From Kingdonia uniflora (Eukaryota; Streptophyta; Magnoliopsida; Ranunculales; Circaeasteraceae): DNA of 64,000 nt. A model generated the notes under the pieces. The model worked only from the letters and a program-made list of their open reading frames with translations, had not been told where the DNA came from and made no database searches. Location: positions 372,001 to 436,000 of the forward strand of contig JACGCM010002361.1 of the NCBI GenBank assembly GCA_014058105.1, in the 5' to 3' direction. The translations under genes and the position numbers were made by a program. Within the stretch, counting starts at the first letter, position 1, and each line of letters begins with the position of its first letter. Shown here piece after piece: positions 1 to 11,694 of this stretch.

Positions 1-797
1 CTAAGGAAGGGCAGGGGACATTGCATCGCAATGCGGGCCGGTTTTCAATAAAGGGCTTCATATGGCGCCGCTATGCCCCGCGGGCTATTCGAGACGCACC
101 GCCCCTTTCAGATGGACAGTATAATTAGTCCAGGCTCGTCGCCCCTTGAGATATGAGTCCCTTATGTGGAAACCGGCATATTGAGCTACCCTGATCCGCT
201 ACCGGACAGGTATGCTTTCGGTATCTCGCGCGCGTCGTGAGAGATTACGCTGTAGGGATTATTGAGGGAACCTTCAGCGTTGTTGCCTATACCGAATACA
301 TATTCGATGACCCCTCACGAGTATCCAGGATAATCTGGATGTCGCTCTAGCATCCGTGGGTTGTATGCCACTGGCGCGCCGCGCCCGTAAAGATGGCTGG
401 TACACGCCGACCGCGCGTCCGTGTACGCCGCACGGTCCCTTATTCCGCTGCACTCCGGGCACTGTAGAGTCGGTCCCGGCTAGGGGGCGTGTCAAGCATG
501 GTGAGGACTCGGTCTCGGCGTACTCAGCAGGTGGCGGATGGCCGGTTTCATATCAAGGTTGCTGAACTCTGTGAACGTTATTTTCGTCATTTGTTGTATA
601 ATGCTGCTCTTCCGAAATGGTCCTTGAATCTGGTTGGCTTGAATGATGAAGGCATGCATGTCGAGCAAGATTGCTTTATCTGGTGAAACATTTTCTATAA
701 GTCGTTGTTGGATCCCCGCGTGTGAGAACTGACTATCCGACAACTCGCATGTGACAAGATCGTAGAAGAGGATGCAAGGGCGGCGAATGGGAAGTTA
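1..797. other. GC-rich block of unknown nature
   Basis: This stretch is visibly richer in G and C than the AT-rich DNA after it, especially over the first 500 bases. No open frame in it resembles a protein I recognise, and it does not look like rRNA or tRNA. At 498 a plus-strand ATG opens a frame beginning MVRTRS, a start seen in many plant retrotransposon gag genes, so it may be the edge of a retroelement. Composition is unlike the neighbours; origin unresolved. Confidence 0.4.
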
Positions 798-1369
798 ATT
801 CTGTGTGGGCAACCGAACCATCGAGGGTGCTTTAGATGTGACTGGGGAGCTCGGTGAGCTCAAGGTAGTGAGACTTGTGGAAAATAATATGTTTTGTGGT
901 AGTGTTCTGCAGTGGATAAAATATAACCTGAGAGATCGTGAGAGAATAATGTATGTGATGTTCTGATATGATTGAGTAAAGTATGTTGTTATAATCATTG
1001 TGTACGAATACTGCGTATGACAGTTGAAAGGCTTTAACAATTGTATTGATATCTTCGAATTTTGAAAATTGAGCTATTTTATTATAGTTTGTACGATATT
1101 GGTAGAATATAAGTAAGATGATTGGTCATTTTGGTACGAGACTGAGAAAAGATGTAGGGTTGGTAATGGTAGATAGCAGAGATAAACGTGATGGTGACAA
1201 ACGTTATCACGGTAGTCATGATGATGTTGTGAAATGAAAAGACGTGTCTATAACAACAGCGGGGATGACTGACACGTATCAGAAGGAGCCGTCATTTTAA
1301 AAACTGAGGGGAGTATAAAAACTCGTTTCTTTCTCCCTCATAAATTATCTACAGTTTCAAAGAGAGAGA

Positions 1370-3190
1370 AAAGTGGTACGCATCTCATTATCAAAGAGAT
1401 GAGGCGCTTGAGTGGTGATTGTGTGTTGAGAAAGACATCTTCATCGAGTGATCGGAGGTTGTCGAAGAAGCGACGGGAACGCTCATATTCGAAAAGGCGT
1501 CTGGGTAAAGCAAAGGATTGTTGCTCATCAAATACAGGTTAGGGGTAAAAACTTCTTACTGTTTTAATCTTTGTAAATACTCTGTATAATAATCTGTAAT
1601 CGTTAGTAATCTGTTTAGTTTGTTTTTAGAAAATTGGGGTTTTCAGAGGAAAAGATAAGAGTGAAAGAGAGTCTGTAATGGAGGATTTGTGCATATATTG
1701 TTTTAGAGAGAGAAAAAATGTTTGTTGGGGATGAAGAGGGAAATTTAAAATGATTTGATTTTGTTTTTGGAATTGTAGGGAGAATAGACGTGTTGACTTG
1801 GTAGAGGGTGGGTCTATTTGTACTGTTTGTAACATAGTGATAAAATATGTCTCTGTATCTGTAGGTTCAGTATGCATTCTAAACCTATTATTCCTGCTAG
1901 TAAGCTCGTAGTATCATTTGATTCTAAGGAAACGTCGTCTTCAGGGAGGGAGGACGAGTGTAGTAAAATGGAGGAAACTATTAATAGTGTAGGGATGATG
2001 ATAGAGGTGGTGGGGCCCAGTAGATCTGAGGGCGTAAAGGAGAGTGAGGATGGAAGAGAGAGAAGTTTTATCATATACTCCGGGGGGGGTGGATGTAGGG
2101 AAAGAGTATTTCAAAAATAAAAAGAAATGCCCAGGAGAGTGGGGGAAATATGTTAAGGAGCAAGGTCTCTGGTTCAGAGCCTATGTCCCTGAGAAAGGGA
2201 AGGAAGTGACTTACTATCAAGTTCCCAGTTTAGAAAAATTGAAGAAATATAGAGGTATTGGTGAGGAGGTTAACCTCTAGTATTATAATGGGCTCGGGCT
2301 TTCAGGCCCGAGTGGGGGGTTTTATGTTTTTTGAATCAGGTCGAATACGACCTCAGAATTCCACTGACCTATTTTTAGAAAGGGGTCATGAATGCGTTGT
2401 AGTGCTGCCCTGTCCAATTGAATGAGAATGTCTATGAAATGATGAGGGTATGTGAGGCGCTGAATGAAAAATGGAGGAAAGAGGGGTCTGCGAAGAAGTT
2501 CGCAGCGGAAGATGTTTTAAAAATTTATATGTTTAAGTATATGGAGGGTCGAAACAGTGGTTACCTGTATAGTGATTCGGCTAGGCCGAAATTCTTTGAT
2601 TTTGAGTCTTCGGGTAAGCCATGGAACGACCACCTTGTGTGGGTTTAGGGCAATTGTTTACAGGTTCCAAATGAACCAGCGCTCAAGTTGAACCATAGAT
2701 ATATTAATCTGAGTAAGTAATGTTGACCAATTTTTAAATAATTGATAACTATGTCTGCATGCTGTGTTCCTGATATTCTGTTCCTTTTGTTCTGCAGAGT
2801 CCAAACAGTTGGCTACTCCATATAAAACTAGCTTGTTCGATTATGTTGCTCGCGACCAGGACGAGCTCACGGAGGTACTCAGTGAATTGGGTATTCAAAG
2901 GCACAAACGAGTAGATTCAATAGTCTTAAAAGTTTAGTGAGCTCAAGATAAACGAGCTATGGCCGAGGAGAAGGCTGTTGAGACTGTGACTGACTTTCTT
3001 AGTCCTTAACCTTTTGTACCTCAGACTCTCAAGCGGCTTACTCATAAAGGTCGAAAGTTAGCGCAGCACAGTAGTTTGGCTGTTGTGCTTGCATCCACGG
3101 AACAAGAGCTCGCAAAGCCTGCTGCTGGCAACCTACCCGAAATACATGAAGTGGGTGTATCTGTGTTAGGGGATATTGAGAAAGTCTGAA
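1370..3190 (+). mobile_element. Degenerate retroelement coding region (gag / 'putative plant transposon' type)
   Basis: Several plus-strand frames lie in line: a basic Ser/Arg-rich frame from 1399 that meets a possible GT donor near 1540, a frame from 1872 after a possible CTGTAG acceptor, a frame at 2044-2280 (through KKKCPGEWGKYVKEQ), another at 2418-2648 ending SSGKPWNDHLVWV, and a stretch after 2798 behind a CTGCAG acceptor. The last pieces resemble the poorly described plant 'gypsy-type transposon' proteins (inference from the feel of the motifs, not a search). Frame changes and stops show it is not intact. It could instead be a decayed low-expression host gene. Confidence 0.35.
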
Positions 3191-3287
3191 GAGGAAGCGG
3201 CTTGTGGGTGAGGACAGTGGTTGGATGAAACCTCTTATTGCTACATTCTAAAACGTGTTGCGCACGTTGAGAACGTGTCCTCACCAT
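3042..3287 (-). pseudogene. gag-start-like fragment (MVRTRSQ...)
   Basis: A minus-strand frame of 81 codons opens with MVRTRSQRAQ, like gag proteins of plant Ty3/gypsy elements and like the plus-strand start at 498. The remainder is not recognisable and overlaps a plus-strand retroelement-like frame, so only the N-terminal similarity is informative. Probably a truncated retroelement fragment. Confidence 0.3.
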
Positions 3288-3877
3288 GATAGCTTTCAGA
3301 CAACAAAGAAGAAAGTTTTGTGCAGAAGAATAAGATGATCAAGTCACTTATATATCCAAGAAGAAAACTTTTTTGTACCACCCATAAATCCTGCGATACA
3401 GATTTTTTGGGAACATATATTCTGAGAAACAGATTTATTGGGAATGTACATTTTGAGAAATAGATTGTTGGGAACATAATATCTTTTTTTCAAATCCTTG
3501 CATGCGCATATACCAACGCATGTTTATCATTAAAAGGGGAAGAATATTTGCCAGGTCAGCATATACTTACCATAACAAGAAAGAGAATTTTCGACCAAGT
3601 CCTTGGCCACTATTCCCCACATAGTTCGATCTTATACATTTTGAAGCGCTCTTAAAATAATTTAAATATAACAGTTTGAGGCAATCCAACACAGTTCTCA
3701 AATAAGAATTCGCAAATCACATTAACACCCTTTACATAAGATACACAGGTCACATGTAACAGTTCGAATCAATTTCATACAGCTTACATAAATAGTTTGC
3801 ATCGAATTATGCTTATCAGTGCACATTTATTCCAAACAAAAGTAATAGTGACAAATAAGGTTATTTTAAAACAACAC

Positions 3878-4216
3878 CTAGTTACAACCGATACAACTAC
3901 AAGGACGGGGTTCTTCCGCATCCACAACAGCCGCCCTGTCTTCTAACTCTACCGCCTTTTTGGCTAGATTACAAAGATTGTCCAACCGCTCCCCTTTCGT
4001 CAGAATCTCATAGTGGAATTTACAAAGCCAGAATAAGTCTTCCATTGCAAAATCCATTTCCTCCTCGCTCATCCCTTTATACATCGGCTCCACCGGTATG
4101 GGAGTAGGGTCTGCCAATGATTACAACCCAAAGTAGCGCATTTTTAGCTCTTTAAACTTAGCTTCTACATGCAGCGCAAACTACTCACAATGGGTTTGAG
4201 ACCTTGTATTTACCAT
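3878..4216 (-). pseudogene. Degenerate gag-like fragment (MVNTRSQ...)
   Basis: Reading the minus strand from the ATG at 4216 gives MVNTRSQTHCE, a stop, about 19 codons, a second stop, then in the same frame an open acidic stretch of about 79 codons with several Cys at the end (CSCIGC). MVNTRSQ is a very common start of plant Ty3/gypsy gag proteins. The two in-frame stops near the N-terminus make it a decayed fragment. The acidic part itself is not recognised. Confidence 0.35.
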
Positions 4217-5564
4217 GATGCAGAGAGAATGAGATAAAGTTTTTTTTCTTCTTCAAGAACAAGATACTTATAGCCTCAAAGATTTAAAGATGCAAATACC
4301 AACAGTCAATAGGAGTATCATCAATGCATTTTGGAAATATGAAAGTCTGGTATAGTCAAAACAAATATTCGAGAATAAATGTTGAGAATGATCCCCGTAC
4401 ATTTAATGCAGCACTAATGATCATTCTCAACCAACACCACTCATGTTCTTGGCTAAGATGGGGCGGTTGCAAGAAGTTATTCCCACTTTTGACTTCACAT
4501 AAGTTTTAATATCGACTTTCATACAAACAACTCGAATTCATAACCACACGACGTCATTAAAAGAAGCCATTACAGGACAGAAGAGTCCGACCATTACACA
4601 ACCATTATGAAGGTCCATCAAAACTTTGTTGTAATGTTTGTTATTAAAGAAGATAAAAGTCGCAAAATGGTTATAATATGAGACCTATAAATAGGACCAG
4701 AGAATTACATAGTATGGACATATTTTTCTATCTACAAAGTCTGTACTAAGTTATCCAGAACACTCATTGTAATAGATAGTCATTCAATCACGATAATTAT
4801 TATTTCTAAATTCTCAAGAGAGGTCGTAGTTTTTACCTGTTCAAAGGTTTTCATGTTAATTTTTGTGTGTGAGTGATTGTTTGCTATTGATTGCATTCTA
4901 ATCATATATGGTGTGAGATACTAAGTTCGAGATCCGAAATTAGGCTCATACATGCAGGAGTTACAAAAACTGTTTTGTTCGTTACAGGAGTTATAAAATA
5001 AAATATAGCCGTCATAGTTTTGTATTTACAAAAATATCCTTGGACTTTTCAGTAAAAAGATTACACAAGGCATAGCCCAAGCCCAAGGGCCTTCAGAACC
5101 AGAAACCCAAATTAACCCGAACCCATTCTCGTGCCCAAGTCCAAGTCGACTCGGCCTACCGGGTCGCCTGAGGGATGTCCATGTATGAGGTGGTCTAAAA
5201 CCTCGTCCCACACATTCACCACTATACACTTCCCTTTATACTACTTGTATACCAGTTACAAGTGTATCTTGGGAATTTATTTCTTTCCATATACGTTTAT
5301 CTCACCAATGTGGGACTAATGCAAAAAGATAATACCAGTAGTTTGGAAAACCAAGAGTCAATTTTATAATAAAAAAATTAACCAAGTATTTTGTTTAAAA
5401 ATCCAACATTAGGTGAAGTGAGTTGTTCGTCATCTTTCTTTTTATAATAAAAAGATGTTTGATTATACGAAACCCTAATTTGTTTGTAGGGTTTTATCAT
5501 CTTCCCTTTTGCTTGTATATCTTATAATTAGGGTTTTCTCAATATATTTTTTAGGGGTTTCTAA
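4217..5564. other. Spacer without recognisable gene
   Basis: No supported coding region. It contains AT-rich DNA and, at about 5060-5320, a more GC-balanced stretch ending in a CCAATGTGGGACTAAT-type motif often met in plant repeats. No LTR ends or target duplication could be fixed for it. Confidence 0.4.
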
Positions 5565-5690
5565 ATGGCGACCTTGGGGAAGATTACTACTAGTGGTATT
5601 GGCTGCTCCAAAGGGTTATCCTTCAATGGGTTTTCATCAACAATTGAAAAAGCTTCTCGAGTTGAGTTGTTGAGCACCACTAAGAAGTAG
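5565..5690 (+). pseudogene. Fragment resembling a plastid-targeting N-terminus
   Basis: A 41-codon frame from the ATG at 5565 starts MATLGKITTSGIG and is rich in Ser, Thr, Gly and Lys with few acidic residues, as chloroplast transit peptides are. It stops at 5688-5690; in a shifted frame just after it VVAKSATAVAPK reads on, which looks like the continuation behind a frameshift. About 125 bases further on a LINE fragment interrupts the region. I infer a truncated, LINE-disrupted copy of a gene for a plastid protein; which gene I cannot say. Confidence 0.3.
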
Positions 5691-5814
5691 CGATGTTTCT
5701 AACGACTTGTTGTTGCTAAATCTGCTACTGCTGTTGCTCCAAAAGTATTTGTTATTTTTTAGTGTTATATTGGATGTACTAGAGCTACCAAGTAGAATGT
5801 GTGTGTGTATTTTT

Positions 5815-5990
5815 TTAAACAGTAAGCTGGGGTTAAGACAGAAGCCCCATGACCAGCTATATTCCAAAAACTTCAGTTACATCATAAGATTTATTTTTCC
5901 CTTAGCATCCTCCTCCATTTTAACACGCATGCCACGAGTGAATGAGCCAGGAAACATTACAATTTCGCATATTGCAAGAAAGTAGGAAGC
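5815..5990 (-). mobile_element. LINE 3'-end fragment (RNase H-like tail)
   Basis: The minus strand reads ...GSFTRGMRVKMEEDAKGK and then YSWSWGFCLNPSLL, closely matching the tail of the RNase H-like region at 61310-61400 in this window (FAEEDARGKKYIR, then YLVMGSLPNPS-type frames). The shared DNA (GCTGGGGTTA..., CCCCATGACCAG, AGCATCCTCCTC) is visible on the plus strand of both. It is a short 5'-truncated copy of the same LINE family. Confidence 0.55.
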
Positions 5991-7009
5991 AAGGAAGTTT
6001 GCGCACTGGTTAGCCTCTCTAAAGTGTGTTGTTGTTAACTATGGGCTCAAATTTGCTAATCATATCCTTGGATAAAACTTATGTACTATGGTGTTTTTAA
6101 TGTTTCTTATATCTTTGCAAAAACTATGATATGCGGTATAATCCAGTTAATGTATGAAAGTTTTGCTTATCAAGTTCCAAGTGATAAACTTAGTTGTATT
6201 AAGTATTGTTTTTAATGTGTTTCATTTTTTTGTAGGATAAGTAAAATTCTAAAGAAGTATAGAGAAGGCCCTAAGTTTGCTAGTGGACGAGCATCCGTAG
6301 TTCTTGATTTGATTTTTGATTTTACATTATGATTTGTAATGGGGTGTCAACTTGTGACCCTATGGGTGTCACTACTAGTCTTTAGCACAAAAGCTCCACC
6401 AGAGTCACACTATTGTAGATGCTCGAAGTTGTATGAAAATAGCAAGGGAGACTTTACTTGCACATCCCATATGTAATAAGTGCGCATCCCAGATGACTAC
6501 TCCATTCATTAGAGGACAACAAGGTGATGGGCCCTACCAAACTAGACTCTTTAAGTTGTAATTAAATCTCTATTATATTTTGTTTTACTAACCCCACACC
6601 CAAAATAAAAAAAACACTAAACTCTCTGTAAGTTCTGACGCAAAGTTGGGGCGCTCAAAACTGAAAAAAGTAAAAAATGAATAATTCTCTGTAATTTTGA
6701 TTACACAGTTTGGGCGCCCAAAATTGATTTTTTTTTAAATAACCAAACTCTGTAATTTGGGGCGCGAAGTCTTTAAAATTTGGTCACCCAAAACCAACAA
6801 AAACTCCTAAAAAATTCAAACAACCAATGCAAACATAATAACTTATTTTCTCCACACACAAAAAAACTCCAGAAAGTCATCAAGTTGAGAGGTAAAAAAA
6901 CCACATAAATATCAAAATAATTATAATGTACTCAATGTATGATGGATACATATGTAATTTATGAGACAAAGATTAAAATCATGGAGTAAAGCAAACACAC
7001 ATACGATGG
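5991..7009. repeat. Spacer with a threefold CTCTGTAA...GGGCGC repeat
   Basis: No gene seen. Between about 6620 and 6800 a short motif recurs three times in imperfect form: CTCTGTAA followed 15-25 bases on by GGGCGC and CCAAAA or CAAAA. The remainder is AT-rich without structure I can name. Confidence 0.35.
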
Positions 7010-8030
7010 ACATGACTTCGTATGATTTTCCAAGTATTTATCCTCTTACAAATTTTGAAGAAGGTGTTGCATTTCGGTTCTCCCGCCCATGACTTAAACT
7101 TTCCACAACGCGCGTGCATTGTACAATGACCTAATCGTAGATGCATTTTATGGAAATTATCGTTAAATTGCGTCCAATATCTCTTTCGGTTTCACACCTG
7201 CCTTAGTCATTTTAATAATTAAATTATTTTCTGCTTCTGTTAGACGTCCTGCGTAGGCGTGACCAACTAACTTTTGCACAATTACGTGGTTATGCCAACC
7301 ATGCCTAACAACAATACGCCACAACCTTTCAATACTAGAGGAAAATAATCCAATATCCAACCCACACCCAATAAGTTTTGAAGAAGTGCGTCTCTTGCCC
7401 AAAGAAAATTTGGTTTTATTTCCACGATAAACACCACATAACTCACATTTCATGTAAAATTTGGGATATCCCTTCACATGCAATTTTCTTATAACAACTA
7501 CCATTTTTCCCTACCTTTCGACACTCTTCACCCAACTTAATACCTAAGAACGCATTTTAAACCTCTGCGGATAGACATATTATAAAAAATGAAACAATCG
7601 CCATTCAACATTAAAAAATAACTGTCATTTTTAAAGTCTAAACCAAACTATACCATATTTGTTGTGAATACTTTGGTAATATCTACAATATCATCATCTA
7701 TAGGTATAGTATTGTATGGAGCAACTTTAATGGTTCATCATTGGTTGGTGGCAAATTCCCCGCCTTAATCTAAAAAGAAAAATATACAATGTCAACGCAA
7801 ACTAAATAGTGTTGAAGGCTTATGTTAAACGAATTAGTTCAAGGGTTTAAAAATCATGGCCAACGCTTTACCTCTTGCGCCGGTATCACAAAATCTGTTT
7901 TACCCCCTATTTTGACGACTTACAATGTCATATCTTCTTCATTCGGCTCAAAGGGGTGTGAGTTTGATCCTACTTGAATTTGTAAATTAACATCTATAAG
8001 TGGAATTTTATTAAAATTGTGGTCATCTTC
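7010..8030 (-). pseudogene. Mutator-like (MULE/FAR1-type) transposase pseudogene
   Basis: The open part (7163-7504) contains the typical plant MULE N-terminal region: a CELCG-type Cys pair, a WRIVVRHGWHNH motif and VGHAYAGRLTEAE..IIKMTKAGVKPKEIL. Beyond its end the same strand continues with stops as NASTIRSLYNAR, MGGRTEMQHLLQNL and EDKYLENH, which match the following block of these transposases. Upstream, 7860-8030 holds an acidic stretch (SHPFEPNEEDMTL) usual before the DNA-binding part. The catalytic core is absent. The multiple stops show an old, inactive remnant. FAR1-type host transcription factors share this architecture, but the decay argues for a transposon. Confidence 0.75.
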
Positions 8031-8229
8031 ATTGGTGAAATGATGATTCAAGATAATCTATAAGTGTTTTATTGAAAATTTGACCAAGTTGTTCGAACGA
8101 GATTTGGAGTCGTTCGAACTAGGGCTGTACACGGGTCGGATCGGCCCGGGTTAAGCCCTAAACCTGAACCGACCCGGCCTGGTCGGGTTAACAGCAATTG
8201 AACCTGAACCCGAGCCGACTATGTACAGA

Positions 8230-8520
8230 CAGGGCCGGCCCTGGCTTTTAAAAGGCTCTGTGAAGAAGAAAAAAAATATATTTTTTACTTCTTTTTTTTT
8301 GTTTAGAGATATTTTTTTTTGGGGTACTAGGCCTTGTTTTGAGAAGTTTGGTATTTGGCTTGTGGGCCTTGTATAATGGGTTTGACGTTGTTGTCAAATC
8401 TAAAATGAGTTGGGTTTAATATATATATATATATTATTTTTTTGGGCTAAGGCAAAAAAATTTTTTTTGCCCTTTTCCTTTTGGGCTCTGTGCCGTTGCA
8501 CACCCTCGTGACCGGGCCTG
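8230..8520. mobile_element. Small nested hAT-like element (CAGGGCCGGCCCTG end)
   Basis: The left end CAGGGCCGGCCCTGG is a well-known plant hAT terminus; the right end reads CAGGCCCGGTCACGAGG on the minus strand. The flanks TGTACAGA and GGTACAAA agree at six of eight positions, fitting an aged 8-bp duplication. The interior is T-rich with a short TA repeat near 8420 and has no coding potential. It interrupts the ACCCG-rich left end of the larger element. Confidence 0.6.
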
Positions 8521-8969
8521 GGTACAAAACTTGAACCGGAACCGAATTAATCGGGTCGGGCCGGGTTCTGAACTCGGGTTATTTATTTATTTTATTATAT
8601 TATTTTTTTTACCACTATACATTTCTATTGTTCATATAACTATTCTCTCCTCCTATTTTTTTAATCTCTGCTGAATGCTGATACTGTCAACTAGGGCTGG
8701 ACCGGGAAACTTGCTTTTCCAATGTGTTTATGCTAAAATCTACAATTAAATTGCCTAATATTGGCATGTTCTCAGCATAAAAATTACATTGATACTCTCA
8801 CAAAATGAGGATCACAAATACAGATAAATATAAGTACTTAGGCTACCAAGGAGCCAATACAACCTCAAGGAAAAAACGCCTAAAAATTGTGCTGGCCCTT
8901 TTGTTTGGCTTTCCTATTAGGTATATTTTCCAAATGCATCCATTTCATGACACCAGTTTCATCATCTAC

Positions 8970-9805
8970 CTAGAGAACATATGAAGTTATATCATTATCT
9001 TCTTTTTTCTTCCCAGACATTGATTTAAGGCGGTCCATCTCCTCCCTGCATAAATAAAAATGGAAACCACAAAAAAAAAAATTAATAACGGGTATGACAC
9101 ACTTCTAAAATCACATGCTATCTATACAACTCAAAGTTCATGTCTCATCCATGCGTATGCTTATGATGAACTCACATGGACACCCTTAATTCAACATTTT
9201 TAAGTTTATTGATATATGACAAATCACAATATCACACACTAAGATTATTTGACTAAGAATTTTTCAAGGATAGTTTAATTTTCATCCTAATGATTCCCAT
9301 TCAAAATAACTTGAGGGTTACTTTTACAAGCCAATTTTTTTCCTTCTGTCCTAGAAGAATTTGACTGGGCTTACATACGTTTGCTTTATATCTCATCTAA
9401 TATAATTGACTATAATTAACTCCAGTATATTGCCCTGATCACACAAAATTCAATTACACATATCATCAAAATCCAATATCTACTCATACTTTATATCTCT
9501 AGACTATTTTTTACTAAAACACAAGCATTAAAATTCTCATGGCACGGTAGTTTACGACATAGATATACATAAGTATTTATTTATGAACTAATTTCCACCT
9601 GAGTGAGTGCTAGATGAAATCATAATGGAGAAGATAAACAACTCTGCGCTTCATTTCCTTCTTTTGGTTCCCACCATGTATGACAACAGGCAACTGCCTG
9701 ATTTCTTTGGCCTCCATTAGGTCCCTGGCGGTTGCCAAATCAGTATCTGGATAACAAGTCAAAATTATACACTCTCGCCCACGATAATGTATCCCTCGAG
9801 TACAA
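8970..9805 (-). pseudogene. Captured 3' exons of a CLC-f-type chloride channel (CBS domain)
   Basis: Two minus-strand exons can be joined. The first (about 9805 to 9599) reads CTRGIHYRGRE, LTCYPDTDLATARDLMEAK, IRQLPVV and LLHYDFI, which is the C-terminal CBS domain of plant CLC-f-like channels; the second (9045 to 8970) reads EEMDRLKSMSGKKKEDN and ends in a stop. A GT donor at 9598 and an AG acceptor at 9046 join them in frame (CTC AG|G GAG). A TAG sits where the family has Trp after HYDSI, so the copy is dead. Only the tail of the gene is present, with no membrane domain. It lies wholly inside the hAT-like element and keeps its intron, so it was captured from DNA, not from mRNA. Confidence 0.7.
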
Positions 9806-9966
9806 ACAAATGAAACAAGACAAGTAAATTTAAGTAAAATAGGCAGTTTTGTAACAAAATTTTGGTAAAACCCAAATTTCAGTAAACCCTCAAATTTCAG
9901 TTTTATAACAATCAATCATTTATGTTATCCCTCAAATTTCACTTGATTCAATCAAATTTTAATAAA

Positions 9967-11012
9967 TAGGGGTGGCAATGGGTCGGGTTTGGGGCGGGTG
10001 GAGTAATACCATCCCCATACCCGCCAAATTACCATACCCCCATACCAGCCCCATTACCATTTAACTTAAATGGGGAATACCCAAACCCGCCCCGTTTAAA
10101 TTTTCCAATACCAAACCCGCCCCATTTATGAAATTAAAAAAAAAAACAAAAAATCACCTGTACAAAAAAAAAAAACTAAACTAAATCAGATGCATAATGC
10201 ACATACACACAATAAAAGATCATGCAATGTGCTACATTGCAGTAGGAACAAGCATCATAAAGTGTGTTGCAGTGTAATAGTTATATTCTTATCTTATCAA
10301 TCACTTAAAATAGATCAAATCAGAATTAAGGTTAAAAATGTTGGGACTAATCTTAGTAACTTGTAAACGTTGAGACTTAATTGGTATTTTAAGCTTCTGG
10401 ATTGTTGGGGACTTGGAGGAGTTACCTGAATCGATTAGTAACCTCTATAATTTACAAATGTTGTATACTTCCTAAAATAGATCACTGATGTAGAGATTGG
10501 TTTGAAACAGATCACTGATGTAAACGTTGTTCCAATCGATTGGTAATCTATCCAATCTTCGTAAACTTCCCAATGAATGATGTAGATGTTGAATTATAAA
10601 ATGATCGCAGACTTAATTGTTGTTTGAATCTTCGTAACCTTGAATTTGGAGGATGAATGTTGAAATGATTCAAATGGAAATGAAGATTGAAATGAAATTG
10701 GTAATTGGTACAGACTGATGTTTGATTACAAAGGTGAAATAAATTTGTAGAGGTTGAACTTGAAGGAAGTAAGAGAGGAGGAAATAAGTGATTAAGTGAA
10801 TTAGGTTACTCATATTCTCATAACTCATAAGGGTATTCAGGACATATCATATATAATTGGGACGGGTGACGGGCCCCCGTTTATTTAAGGCTAAAACCAG
10901 ACCCTCCCCAATTAATAAATGTGTATTTTTTTTACCAAACCTGCCACATACCCGCTATAGTCATACCATACCCACCTCATTAAGGGCGGGGCGGGTTAAA
11001 TTGCCAGCCCTA
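9967..11012. mobile_element. Nested hAT-like element, 1.05 kb
   Basis: Left end TAGGGGTGGCAATGGGTCGG, right end (minus strand) TAGGGCTGGCAATTTAACCC; both followed by GCGGG/CCCGC-rich DNA. Flanks TTAATAAA (9959-9966) and TCAATAAA (11013-11020) differ at one of eight positions, as in a slightly aged hAT duplication. The interior is AT-rich and codes for nothing recognisable. It sits inside the 8120-11686 element, upstream (on the minus strand) of the captured chloride-channel exons. Confidence 0.7.
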
Positions 11013-11694
11013 TCAATAAACCCTCAAAATTATCACGATTGAATAAAGTGGTACCTGGAGACTGAAATCATAGTTTTTAAACATAAATTTTAGTAAGCCC
11101 TAGTTTTAAAACATAAATCATAAATATGTTAACAAAATTTGGGGGTTTACTGAAATTACCACGATTGAATCAAGTTATCAACACAAACAGTCACAGCGAC
11201 GACGACGGCGACGGCGATAAGGAGTTCACAAATAATCAATAGTCCAATACAAACATGAGAGAGAGTGAGAGAGAGAAAGATAAGTGTACCTGAAGTCGAT
11301 GACGAGTTCACAGCCGATTGGCTTAGATTATTCATCAATTGAGGGTTTCAGTTTCACACAATGACACAATTAAGAGAGGGGTTTCAATTTTAGCACAATT
11401 GGAGATGGGTTTCACTTCACACAATCACAAATGGGCTTTAGAGTTCAGACTTTCAGTTTCTTAGCACAGAGAGTAAGGGGTGAAATGAAACAACTTGTTG
11501 AGAAAACCTAATATAAACTACTCGGTTCGGGTCGGGTATTAAACCAGACCAAATCAAGAACCCGAACCCGAACCCGAACCAATTATACCCGGGTTTTAAA
11601 ACTCAAACCCGAAATCGAATCGGCAGATCCTTAACCTGGACCGAACGTTCGGGTCGGCCCGGTTCGGGTTTGAGTGTACACCCTTAGTTCGAAC

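Larger units (their letters stand above)
8120..11686. mobile_element. Composite non-autonomous hAT-like element, 3.57 kb
   Basis: The ends are inverted: TAGGGCTGTACACGGG at 8120 and, read on the minus strand from 11686, TAAGGGTGTACACTCAAAC, each followed by proline-codon-like ACCCG/CCCGAAC-rich DNA. Both sides are flanked by the same 8-bp duplication, GTTCGAAC (8112-8119 and 11687-11694), as expected for hAT insertion. No transposase frame is present, so it must depend on another element. It carries a fragment of a chloride-channel gene and has itself been hit by two smaller hAT-like elements (8230-8520 and 9967-11012). The perfect duplication suggests a fairly recent insertion compared with its neighbours. 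Confidence 0.75.

Noticed and set aside
1..500. rDNA or organellar DNA origin of the GC-rich start
   Set aside because: No rRNA, tRNA or organelle gene sequence could be recognised; left unassigned.
6600..6800. CRISPR-like repeat array
   Set aside because: Only three imperfect repeats in plant nuclear DNA; no regular spacers.
9610..9915. 101-codon frame taken as a complete small protein
   Set aside because: Its C-terminal half is a CLC CBS exon and its N-terminal half is intron read through; the copy is a captured fragment with a nonsense codon.
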